Shown piece by piece: positions 27,407 through 35,632 of a DNA stretch of 64,000 nt. The stretch is from Pycnococcus provasolii. Taxonomy: Eukaryota; Chlorophyta; Pseudoscourfieldiophyceae; Pseudoscourfieldiales; Pycnococcaceae. The notes under the pieces were generated by a model. It worked only from the letters and a program-made list of their open reading frames with translations. It had not been told where the DNA came from and did not search any database. The position numbers and the translations under genes were made by a program. The stretch spans positions 124,001 through 188,000 of the forward strand of contig OW568900.1 of the NCBI GenBank assembly GCA_938743325.2. Direction: 5' to 3'. The first letter of the stretch is position 1, and each line of letters starts with the position of its first letter.

Positions 27407-28428
27407 GATGGCTGGCTACCTTATTTAAGAAGAGCTTCAGAAGAGAGGACAATATGATGAAATCTGAAAAAAAAAAAAAAAAAATCGAAATTCCAAATCA
27501 ACAAGGCCGGCCGCAAAAAATAAACTTGCAATGGCGTTATTTTTAAATGAGGTCTCCCGTAACCTGCTTATTATACACACACACAACAAGCTGTTAACAC
27601 AACACAACACTGTTAACAGCGGTCAAACTTAAAAATGATTCCTCGGGAAGCATGAAATTGATTCCGGTTTTCTTCAAGAGGAGTTAAGTCAAGATAGATG
27701 TCCGGACGGACACGTTAGAAGTCGAGTCACAGGAGGTCAAAATCACTGGTCACTGGCACAGGCGTGGCCAATGAAAAAATGAAATATCAAATATCACTCC
27801 AAGAGGACAACAACCATCCATCCATGCAGATCGAAGGACGAAGACTTGACGAAGATTTGACGAAGGGGCAGAATTCTAAGGTTACCTGTGTGTGCTTCCT
27901 AAGGTTAGTGTGCGAGACCTGTGCCTGTAAAATAAAAATACCGGTTCGGGAAAGCGAAGTCGAAAAGAAATATGTACCGGAAGTGGTAAAAATACCCTTA
28001 AGGTACATGTACAGTCAGTCGACATTCGACATTTCTGTCGCCATGCATAGCGACACGTTACCCACCTTAGCTTAGGGTACCACAGGGGTTCCCGGTGCCG
28101 GGTTGGGGCCCATTCCGTCGCTAGTGCTGTCGTTCGTTGCCATAGAATTCGTAAGGTTAGTCTAGGGTACCCACTGACCAGTGGAAATGCTGAAAAAAAG
28201 TAGTTGGGGATTCGTCGTTGTCGTTACAGGCAAAAAACTCTACTTCCTACTCGGTCGGGGAAAACCCGGTGAACCGGCCCCTGCACTCCTCGGACATTTT
28301 ATTATTATTGGTGGCGTCACTGCTGCGCACTTCCCTTGCTCTCAGATAACAACCGCGTCGTCGTCGTCGTCGTCGTCGCCTAATCAACATCAAAGAATAC
28401 GTTTGGATTCACCTTAGGTGTCAGCTTG
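27407..28428. other. 1-kb intergenic region between divergent genes
   Basis: Contains an A-rich run (about 27464-27484), AT-rich stretches, ACAC-type simple sequence near 27575 and TAAGGTTA-type words at 27887, 27901 and 28152. The frame at 27764-28075 has no ATG start or recognised domain. A (CGT)n tract lies at about 28360-28380. No gene is supported. Confidence 0.4.
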
Positions 28429-29931
28429 ATGGGTGCCCTTCAATCTAAAGGCAATAATGTGCAGTACGTCGTGCTTGTACCTCCACGGATTGCCGCTGAA
28501 GATATCCTGTGTAGTCCACTCGGGGTACCTCCCCCCTCTGCATCAGCTTCAGCTTCATCATCCTCGTCGTCATCCTCGTCCTCATCAGCTTCCTCGTCAT
28601 CCTCATCAGCTTCCTCATCATCCCTCCACGCGGAGCTGTTCACGCACCACATGCCGTTCGCCGCGGGAAGCTTGATGTCAGCGGCGGCTCTACTCAGACC
28701 GAAAGAACAGCAGCAGCAGCATACGACAACAGGGAGTGCAGCCCTAACAGTCACCGCACGAGGACCACGCGCGTCGAACCAACACGAAGGGGTCGCGGAC
28801 GTCGCAGCGGCTGTCAGACTGCAAAGAGGCAGCGCCGCTTTCGCAGACGTCGCCGTAGACACGGCGTACGGAGGACGCGTCGCAATGAGAGCGAGGTTGG
28901 ACGCCGCTCTGCCTTTTGGAACGGCGGCAACGGCGTACGCCGCGGCGGCGCCGGGACAGAGCGCCACTTCAAGAAACAAAGACGCGCAGCACCTCGCGAG
29001 CCCACCTACGCTTGGAGCGGAGGGGTTCCAGAATGCAAGGTGGCCTTGGGGTCCGACGTCGCAAGGAAGCGCCGCCACCGTTGGACTGGAGCTGAGGAAC
29101 GACGACTTGGGAGCAGCCTGCGGCGTACGCGCGGCACTGCCCTCCGCCTCCGCATCGGCGTCCTCCCCCGCGCGCCGCAACGCCGACGAGCTTCCCGTCA
29201 ACGCGTACGCGACTGCCGCCGCCGGCGCGTGGTCTGCCGGTGTGGACATGCCAACGTCTGGAGGTGGCGATGCACCATCAACCGTCGCGGTGACCTTTCG
29301 CGCCGCGGACGACGCGCGACGGGGCGATGCGCACACCGCGGGACCGCCCGCCGCCTTCCAAGCATTTCTCGCTTGGCGCGACGGGTCGCACGGGTCGCAC
29401 GAGTCACTGACGGTGGGCGTGTACCAGCGTGGGAATGTCAGAAGGAGGTGCTACAACCCTCTCGAGGATTACCGCGTCGTCGGCATTGCCAACGAGGCTC
29501 TGTGGGGTGCTTGCGTGAGCGTGCCCGTGGGAATCGTCGGTGGAAAGTCCCCCGACGCTAAGCCGGAGGCGCGCGTGGGTGTGAGCTGGCAGCTCAACAA
29601 AGGTGCTCTCGTCAAGGCTGGTGTGGACGCGAGTGGTGGGATGCACGCGTGCTTAGTTCTGCGCAGCTGGGGATACCCGAAGCTGACTGCGAGCATTGGG
29701 CACACCGGGCCACTGTTTGGCGCGGGACGATGGGCACTGCACGTGTCTCTCGGTGACTTTGTGCCCCAGCGTCGTCGTCATCTCGGCGACAGCAGTGCTG
29801 CTCAGTACATCTTACCCGACGCGGATCAGAGTGCTGCGGCGAGCACGAGGCGTCGGAGGGCAACTTCGGCGGATGTCGCTGACGAGTATGTGGCAAGAGG
29901 TGGACAGCAGAATCGAGTTTGGCAGGACTAA
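28429..29931 (+). CDS. Hypothetical protein, possible VDAC/OM47-like beta-barrel
   Basis: The 500-residue product starts MGALQSKGNNVQYVVLVPPR and contains a Ser-rich run (about residues 40-65). The rest is an alternating pattern of Ala/Val/Thr strand-like segments with polar residues every second position, such as FADVAVDTAYGGRVAMRARL and ARVGVSWQLNKGALVKAGVD, ending in a run of Gly-bounded amphipathic strands. This fits a mitochondrial or plastid outer-membrane barrel of the VDAC-related kind. I recognise no diagnostic motif, so the family is uncertain. The starting ATG is the first in frame. Confidence 0.4.
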   Translation: MGALQSKGNNVQYVVLVPPRIAAEDILCSPLGVPPPSASASASSSSSSSSSSSASSSSSSASSSSLHAELFTHHMPFAAGSLMSAAALLRPKEQQQQHTTTGSAALTVTARGPRASNQHEGVADVAAAVRLQRGSAAFADVAVDTAYGGRVAMRARLDAALPFGTAATAYAAAAPGQSATSRNKDAQHLASPPTLGAEGFQNARWPWGPTSQGSAATVGLELRNDDLGAACGVRAALPSASASASSPARRNADELPVNAYATAAAGAWSAGVDMPTSGGGDAPSTVAVTFRAADDARRGDAHTAGPPAAFQAFLAWRDGSHGSHESLTVGVYQRGNVRRRCYNPLEDYRVVGIANEALWGACVSVPVGIVGGKSPDAKPEARVGVSWQLNKGALVKAGVDASGGMHACLVLRSWGYPKLTASIGHTGPLFGAGRWALHVSLGDFVPQRRRHLGDSSAAQYILPDADQSAAASTRRRRATSADVADEYVARGGQQNRVWQD

Positions 29932-30115
29932 AAGTGGAGAGGAATAGAAAACGTGCTGTGTACAATACGACAGACACATGTGTTTTTGTGTGCGTATTTC
30001 GCTTGTTGTTGTTATTTTTGTGTGTGTAAAATCCTACTTGAGATGAAGAAGAGATTGTTTTTTTTCCTTTTCTATTAAAAAAAAGAAGAAGAGAATTTCT
30101 TTTCAAAGGTTCTGC

Positions 30116-30883
30116 TTACGCCGACAGGTTGCGTTCGTCCAAGTCCTTCTCGTTGAGCTTTGTGATATCGTCGTCGTAGTTCTCCTTGGCGATGGACTTT
30201 GCAATGGTCTCTGTGACATTCTGGTCCTTGAGTTCATCCTCCGACTGCATACCAGCCTTGTCCTCCGCGTCAACCTTCTTGCCGACGAGCTTCGCCTCGG
30301 CGGCGCACTCGGCGTTGATCTTCTCGCGTTCCGCCTTCTGCTCTGGCGATTCCTTCGCGCGTTCCGCCTTCACCTTGGCAAAGTCAGCGAGCTGCATGCC
30401 GAGCGCGGACTTGCTGTCCGTCTTGTTTTTGAGCATCTCGATGTTCTCGGTAGCCGTCGATCCCTGTCCCTTGAGCTGCCTGAGGACGGAGTCGGTGGAG
30501 AAGTCCCCTACGGCAGCAATCTCCTTCAGCACGGGCACGAGCGATCCAGCTCCAAGCGGGAGAATGAGGAACGAGAGTCCTTCGACGGTACCGAAAAGTG
30601 GTCCTGGGAGTCCTGATCCTGTGATAGCCTTGCATAGGAGTGAGACTGCGATAATCGGCACAGTCGTGGCTGTGACGAGCGGTGGGATTTGGTTGGAGAT
30701 TTTCATGTACCCATTCAAGCCGTCAGAGCCACTGGAGTCATCCGAAGCCATCGCACGAGCCGGAGGAACCCTCGAGGCTGAAGGAAGACGACGCAGAACG
30801 ACCCCACGAGGGGCAGACGCACGTGCACGGCACACAGGGCGAGCACCAGCTTTCATGGTGGACATGGGACGTGAGGCGAGCAT
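30116..30883 (-). CDS. Plastid membrane protein, hypothetical
   Basis: From the Met at 30883 (MLASRPMSTMKAG) the 255-residue product has a transit-like Ala/Arg/Ser presequence to about residue 45 (SRVPPARAMA), then two hydrophobic segments (PPLVTATTVPIIAVSLLC and FLILPLGAGSLVPVL) joined by TGSGLPGPLFGTVEG. The rest is a charged, helical Lys/Glu-rich tail. It appears to be a thylakoid or envelope protein with a stromal helical domain. No family was recognised. A non-ATG upstream codon adds nine residues but is not preferred. Confidence 0.6.
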   Translation of the reverse strand: MLASRPMSTMKAGARPVCRARASAPRGVVLRRLPSASRVPPARAMASDDSSGSDGLNGYMKISNQIPPLVTATTVPIIAVSLLCKAITGSGLPGPLFGTVEGLSFLILPLGAGSLVPVLKEIAAVGDFSTDSVLRQLKGQGSTATENIEMLKNKTDSKSALGMQLADFAKVKAERAKESPEQKAEREKINAECAAEAKLVGKKVDAEDKAGMQSEDELKDQNVTETIAKSIAKENYDDDITKLNEKDLDERNLSA

Positions 30884-31112
30884 GGTAGTGTAGTGTATTA
30901 TGGAGTCCAAAGAAGGGACTCGTCGCCGCCTGGGTTGGTTTGCTTGTCAACGTGAAAACCTGTTCTGCAGAGTGTTTCGGATAAAAAAAATCCAGAGAGA
31001 GGGGCACGTGAACACCTGAAAACCCCTTGGGAAGATCTTACAAGATCGAACGACGATTATCCATATGCAAAGGAAATTCCAGGGGGGATACCGCATCAGG
31101 GGATGCCTTATT

Positions 31113-31170
31113 AACCCTAACGCACTAACCCTAACAGACCCTAACCCACTCTCCCTAACCCTAACCCACT
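31113..31170. repeat. Degenerate CCCTAA array
   Basis: About six imperfect CCCTAA units interrupted by CGCA, AGA and CCACTCT. It precedes an opposite-orientation TTAGGG array about 80 bp away. Confidence 0.7.
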
Positions 31171-31252
31171 AGTGAACCCACTAGCTAGGGTTTCGGGTAG
31201 GCCGGTTCGGGGTTTTCGGGGTTCCATGGCGAGGGGGATTCTTCCAGGGGTG

Positions 31253-31299
31253 TTAGGGTTAGGGTTAGGGTTAGGGTTAGGGTTAGGGTTAGGGTTAGG
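31253..31299. repeat. TTAGGG array, inverted relative to the other arrays
   Basis: Nearly eight perfect TTAGGG units. It is the only array in the window reading TTAGGG on the plus strand. It lies about 165 bp upstream of the NSE2 ATG. Confidence 0.9.
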
Positions 31300-31463
31300 A
31301 GTGTTTGAAATTATGTTTTCCCTCCCTGGGAGCACCTGGGAGCCTGCTTCGAGCCTGCTCTCCTCTCCTCTGTGGAATCTGCTTCCCTCCTCTTCATTCT
31401 GTCCTCGAAGCTGTGTCTGTACAGGTGTGTCTCGAAGGTAAACTTTAAGGTTACGCGAATCAT

Positions 31464-32438
31464 ATGCCGCGTCGCAACAACAATACCGTCCTGGACGATG
31501 ACGACCTTGAAGATGCTCAAGCTGTGGTTCATGGATCTGCTTCTCATAATGTCATTTCAGCTCATCAGGTGTCGTCCAGTGTGTTAGCGCACAAGGTCTC
31601 CGTGAAAACGTTAAGTTTGAAGGAGAATGTTGACGGACTCAAACATAAACTGCGGGAAGTGTTTGCGTCCATCGATGACGTCTTGATTTCGTCTCTTGTA
31701 CAGGAGGAGGAGGTGGAGAATGTGGAAAACGCAAAGGCTTCTGCGGGAGCGTCCGTGGAGCAGTCTCCCATGGTTCTTGAACTGCGACTCGCGCTCGCAC
31801 AGGCACTCGACGCTGAAGCTGACGTCAAGCGTATGTCCAGTGCGCTCACGCAGGTGCGCGAGGCGGCTCGCGCGAAACATACGCCGGACAATAACAACTG
31901 GACGAAATACTACGTGGACAAAACGCAATCGAAGGCTGCCGTCGACGGAAACGATAGCACAAAGGAAGACGCGCTCATCGCTTTCGACCGTCAAGTGTGG
32001 AAAATCAACCACCCGGGAGAGCCCTTCCCCGCCGACGCCAAGAAGAGCAAGAAACGAAAAGCAGCCGACGACGACTCGGACGACGAGGTGGTGGACATCA
32101 ACCCAAGCACGCAGAAAGACGGAAGCAACCTCGGCGCGTTCCCGAACGCGAAGTGTCCCATCACCGGGAAGAGCCTGCTCGACCTCGAAGATCCGGTGGA
32201 GGACCACAAGGGATACGTGTACGAAAAGTCGGCGATGGAGCAGTTCATCAACAAGTCGTCGAGCGGGTCGAAGAAGTGTCCCGCCGCTGGCACGAGCCAC
32301 CAAGTGACGCTCGCTGACCTGCGCCCGTGCATCACATTGACTGTCATGAAGCGAAGGCGAGTACTGAGCCAAACGCAGCCGAGCACACATGTGGACTTGA
32401 AGGGGAAGAGGAAGCAGGCGATCGACCTCGCCGCTTAA
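31464..32438 (+). CDS. NSE2: NSE2/MMS21-like SUMO E3 ligase of the SMC5/6 complex
   Basis: The 324-residue product has a helical N-terminal part (about 1-150), where NSE2 binds SMC5, an acidic/basic linker and a C-terminal SP-RING-like domain at about residues 230-290. The domain reads AKCPITGKSLLDLEDPVEDH, then KGYVYEKSAMEQFI, then KKCPAAGTSHQVTLADL, matching the NSE2 family order. The Cys-x-His ligand pair normally before VYEK is not present (it reads K-G-Y), and the second CPxxGC has Thr in place of Cys. The zinc-binding site is therefore probably lost, while the E2-facing CPITG surface is retained. NSE2 helps DNA repair and replication. TGTAA follows the stop. Confidence 0.75.
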   Translation: MPRRNNNTVLDDDDLEDAQAVVHGSASHNVISAHQVSSSVLAHKVSVKTLSLKENVDGLKHKLREVFASIDDVLISSLVQEEEVENVENAKASAGASVEQSPMVLELRLALAQALDAEADVKRMSSALTQVREAARAKHTPDNNNWTKYYVDKTQSKAAVDGNDSTKEDALIAFDRQVWKINHPGEPFPADAKKSKKRKAADDDSDDEVVDINPSTQKDGSNLGAFPNAKCPITGKSLLDLEDPVEDHKGYVYEKSAMEQFINKSSSGSKKCPAAGTSHQVTLADLRPCITLTVMKRRRVLSQTQPSTHVDLKGKRKQAIDLAA

Positions 32439-32528
32439 CTCCGTGTAACTTCGATCGAATGATTGTCTATGCTCTCTCCAAAAACATGCACATTACACAG
32501 TCTTACATACAGTCAACTCGTACAAACC

Positions 32529-33026
32529 TTAGGTGTGTGCGTAGTACACGACACGACGCTTCGCAAGGTGGTGGTGGTGAGTTGCTTGCACAGTCCCGGA
32601 CGATTTCGCCGACGACTTGCCCCGCCGACGTTTCTTCGACGACGGCGCTACGACGGAATTCTGCAAGCTTGTGGGTACGTCGTCAATGTCAATGTCATTG
32701 TCAATGTCGTCCACACATTCCATCGACAAGACGCGCCTTCTTCTTCTTGCGTTGTATCGTTGTTCCCTGGGACGTTGAGGCATCGCCATGGACGCAGCTC
32801 TATGTACGACTTCTTCAAGAAGCTGGCAGTCACGTACCTTCACCTTCACGTCATGGTCATGGAGCGAGACGTGTGTTTTCTTCTCTTCATCATCGACAAG
32901 ATCATGGGCCCCTGAAAACTGTGACAACACACAAGCAGACGCAGACGCAGACGCAGACGCAGAAGCTGGTGGTGGACGACACGGACACCTTGGAAGGGAT
33001 GAAGCAGACCACTGGACGAACCCCAT
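32529..33026 (-). CDS. Hypothetical basic/acidic small protein
   Basis: A 165-residue frame with a proper ATG, convergent to NSE2 (about 90 bp between the stops). It has a Ser/Ala-rich start, an acidic and Lys-rich middle (HDLVDDEEKKTHVSLHDHDV), Arg runs, a DIDNDIDIDD stretch and a SSKKRRRGKSSAKSSG nuclear-localisation-like block. No family was recognised. The composition is more protein-like than the opposite-strand frames, but a chance frame is possible. Confidence 0.35.
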   Translation of the reverse strand: MGFVQWSASSLPRCPCRPPPASASASASASACVLSQFSGAHDLVDDEEKKTHVSLHDHDVKVKVRDCQLLEEVVHRAASMAMPQRPREQRYNARRRRRVLSMECVDDIDNDIDIDDVPTSLQNSVVAPSSKKRRRGKSSAKSSGTVQATHHHHLAKRRVVYYAHT

Positions 33027-33131
33027 GCATGTTATGATGAAGGCAAAAAGAGGGCAGGGCGGAAAAGTGTTTCCGGGGGAAGAAAAGGGTCCCCCTTATT
33101 GAATCTGCAACAACAAACAAACTCAAACTCA

Positions 33132-33263
33132 AACTTGGTAACCCTAACCCTAATCCTAGCCCTAACAACAAACTTGGTAACCCTAACAACAAACTTGGTC
33201 ACCCTAACCCTAATCCTAACAACAAACTTGGTCACCCTAACCCTAATCCTAACCCTAACCCTA
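33132..33263. repeat. Composite repeat of CCCTAA words and AACAACAAACTTGGT
   Basis: Four units of an AACTTGGT(A/C)ACCCTAA... element. Each starts with the non-telomeric word AACAACAAACTTGGT and continues with CCCTAACCCTAATCCTA. The last unit runs into four plain CCTAA words before TCCTCC. Confidence 0.75.
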
Positions 33264-33365
33264 CTCCTCCTCCTCTTTCAAGGCCGCCCCGCCGCTTTTC
33301 CGTCGCCATTACATTAAGCCATTCGCACTCGCCCTCTCGCCCTCGCAAACGTCTCGTCTCGCTTC

Positions 33366-33995
33366 ATGATGGCGTCTCCTGTAGCCCCTTCTTTGAGCTT
33401 GAAGGGGTATGTGGAAGATACGCGACCACTCCTCCTCTCAGGGGGAGTCTCCTCAGGAGAAACTCCTGATGAGAACGATCATAACCTTGCCGATTGGTCG
33501 CTTTTAGACGACCCGTCCTCAAGCGTGCTGGTAATGCAGCTCCCGCCATCCATGACGACGACGGCGCTGCAAGGTGCCTCGTGGGACGCCTCCTCATCCT
33601 CAATCACACTCGCGAACGGAGAAGTGCTGCGCATTCTACCAACCGCGAAACCAACAACACTCATGACAGTTGAGACACCCGCGTGTCCCGTTGGTGGATC
33701 CCGCAAAGTCGACGAGTTTGTCACGCTGACACGCGACGCCTCTGGTAAACAGCAGACGTTGCTGCCGACGACACCAACGCCTCTGGTTACGAGCGCGAAT
33801 GTCAGTCATGGTGTTGACGCCGACAACGACGCGAGGAAAACGCCCAAGTCCATCAAGTCCGACAAGAAGGAGAAGAAAGAGAAGAAGGAGAAGAAGGAGA
33901 AGAAGGAGAAGAAGGAGAAAGAGAAGCGCAAGAAAGACGACGACGACGACGACGACGACGACAAGAAGAGCAAAAAGAAGAGCAGAAAAGAGTGA
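33366..33995 (+). CDS. Small Lys-rich nuclear protein, possibly RNA polymerase I RPA34-like
   Basis: The 209-residue product has an N-terminal globular part (about 1-140) with beta-like strands (SSSVLVMQLPPSMTTTALQG, TLANGEVLRILPT, GSRKVDEFVTLTRD) and a long Lys/Glu tail, KKEKKEKKEK repeated, then poly-Asp and KKSKKKSRKE. This composition and order resemble RPA34.5/CAST-like subunits of RNA polymerase I, which also end in Lys-rich tails, but I see no signature residue, so this is a weak suggestion. Ribosome-biogenesis neighbours on the same strand (the DEAD-box helicase, NVL/RIX7) fit but do not prove it. TGTAA occurs about 20 nt after the stop. Confidence 0.4.
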   Translation: MMASPVAPSLSLKGYVEDTRPLLLSGGVSSGETPDENDHNLADWSLLDDPSSSVLVMQLPPSMTTTALQGASWDASSSSITLANGEVLRILPTAKPTTLMTVETPACPVGGSRKVDEFVTLTRDASGKQQTLLPTTPTPLVTSANVSHGVDADNDARKTPKSIKSDKKEKKEKKEKKEKKEKKEKEKRKKDDDDDDDDDKKSKKKSRKE

Positions 33996-34170
33996 ACAAC
34001 CAGTACCAATATGACTTGTAACAAAACATAACATAACATAACATACACAGAGAAAAGTACACTACTAGCTATTTGGTAGAGTGACGCCGCCGCCGCCGCC
34101 GCCGCCGCCGCATCCGCCGCCGTCATTCTCCCCCCTGGGCCTTGGGGGAAAGGTTCTCGTTCTCTCCCCC

Positions 34171-34187
34171 CCCCCCCCCCCCCCCTC
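34171..34187. repeat. Homopolymer C tract upstream of the helicase start
   Basis: A run of about 18 C at 34171-34187 follows a (CCG)n stretch from 34087. It lies about 25 bp before the helicase ATG at 34212, so the start region is prone to length variation and sequencing error. Confidence 0.7.
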
Positions 34188-34211
34188 CTCCATAGCACTT
34201 TGCTGCTCCCC

Positions 34212-35588
34212 ATGTCGGACTTCCTCCTGCCGGACCATGCCGCCGTCCCTCTGCCGCCGCGCGCACCTTCGCTCGCGTGGATGCGTGCGCCTATCGTCGT
34301 ATCTTCGTCGTCGGGATCTGTGCCCTCGCCTCCCGTTCCCTCTCACCTTTCCTCTCGCCTCTCATCCTCCCTTGGTGTGACATCGCTCTTCCCCATTCAA
34401 GTCGCCTTGTGGAACCTGCTCGCTGGCGGCGAGGACATCGCGCGCAACGACGTCGCCATATCCGCACCCACGGGATCAGGAAAGACAATCGCGTTCGCCC
34501 TCCCGCTCGTCGCACGGTGCCTTCGACGACGCATACGACGCACGAGACTTCTCGTCGTCACGCCCACGCGTGAGCTCGCAAGCCAGATTCACAGGGCAAT
34601 ACAGGCGCTAGGCGCGAACGTCGTGCTCGTCGCGGGAAGCGCAGATGTCGCCACAGAAGCAAGAGAGCTGGCACAGTTTCCAGACGCCGCCGTCGCAACG
34701 CCAGGAAGACTCGTCGAGCACATCAGGTCGAAGCACATGCACATGGACGCCCTTGAGGCGGTTGTCGTCGACGAGGTGGACCGACTCCTCAAGCAGCACT
34801 ATCACGGGTGGGCGGGCGTACTCAATGCCGCAATCGACGCGACTGGTAAGCAAGTCTTGCGCGTCGCGGCGTCAGCGACGGTGACGAAGAACCCGGCGAG
34901 GCTGCTCACGCTTGGCCTACGGTCACCCGTGTTGCTTGCGGCCCGAGAAGGAGGCGGCGGGGATGATGAGACGGCACAGCAGCTTGACGGCGAGCAGCAC
35001 GACAACGCCGCGGAGCCGGATTATCGCCACCAGCTACCGGCAAGACTTGTGCAGGCTCGTGTCGTCGTGCCAAATGCTGAGCAAAAGAGCGACGCGCTCG
35101 TCAATCTGCTGCGCCAGCTTCGTGGTGGCGCACTCAAGGACAAATTGCCTCCTGCGATGCCAGATTCGGGCGTGCTCGTATTCTGCGCAAGTAACGCTGG
35201 TGCTACGGCACTTGCCACAAAGCTTCGTGCGGATGCAAGTCTGGACGTGACGGAGTACTCCACCCGCGGGAATCGAAAGTCTCGCGCCGAGGCGCTTGCA
35301 CACGTCGCAGGTGCAGGCGACGGCGACGGCGACGGCAACGGCGAAAGACGCACGCGTGTGCTCGTATGCACGGATGCGCTGACGCGAGGTATTGACATAC
35401 CGGTGAACCTTGTCGTATCATACGATGCACCACTCAATGCGCGCGCGCACGTGCACCGTGTTGGGCGCACGGCGCGTGGAGGAAACGCTGGTGCGGCGGT
35501 GACGCTGTTGTATCGTAAACAGGTACGTCACTTCAAGGCGAAGATTGCCGCGAAGCTTGGTGGCGCAATTTCAAAAATCAGGCTGTAA
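34212..35588 (+). CDS. DEAD-box RNA helicase, DDX51/Dbp6-like
   Basis: From the ATG at 34212 the 458-residue product has the helicase core in order: Q-like region (LFPIQVALW), motif I SAPTGSGKT (about residues 85-93), TPTRELA, a TPGR block, motif II written DEVD (VVVDEVDRLL, about 186), motif III SAT (RVAASAT), VLVFCAS, TRGIDIP and HRVGRTAR. DEVD instead of DEAD and the DRLL/QHYHGW context, with PIQ..LW and APTGSGKT, resemble DDX51/Dbp6, needed for 60S ribosome assembly. The specific subfamily is less sure than the helicase class. Short flanking domains suggest a compact family member. TGTAA overlaps the stop region. Confidence 0.8.
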   Translation: MSDFLLPDHAAVPLPPRAPSLAWMRAPIVVSSSSGSVPSPPVPSHLSSRLSSSLGVTSLFPIQVALWNLLAGGEDIARNDVAISAPTGSGKTIAFALPLVARCLRRRIRRTRLLVVTPTRELASQIHRAIQALGANVVLVAGSADVATEARELAQFPDAAVATPGRLVEHIRSKHMHMDALEAVVVDEVDRLLKQHYHGWAGVLNAAIDATGKQVLRVAASATVTKNPARLLTLGLRSPVLLAAREGGGGDDETAQQLDGEQHDNAAEPDYRHQLPARLVQARVVVPNAEQKSDALVNLLRQLRGGALKDKLPPAMPDSGVLVFCASNAGATALATKLRADASLDVTEYSTRGNRKSRAEALAHVAGAGDGDGDGNGERRTRVLVCTDALTRGIDIPVNLVVSYDAPLNARAHVHRVGRTARGGNAGAAVTLLYRKQVRHFKAKIAAKLGGAISKIRL

Positions 35589-35632
35589 GATGAATCGATT
35601 GTACTGTTCTTATCACATGAATTTACACGAAG

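Noticed and set aside
27764-28075. A 103-residue open frame
   Set aside because: It has no ATG at its start, no recognisable domain and lies in AT-rich intergenic DNA.
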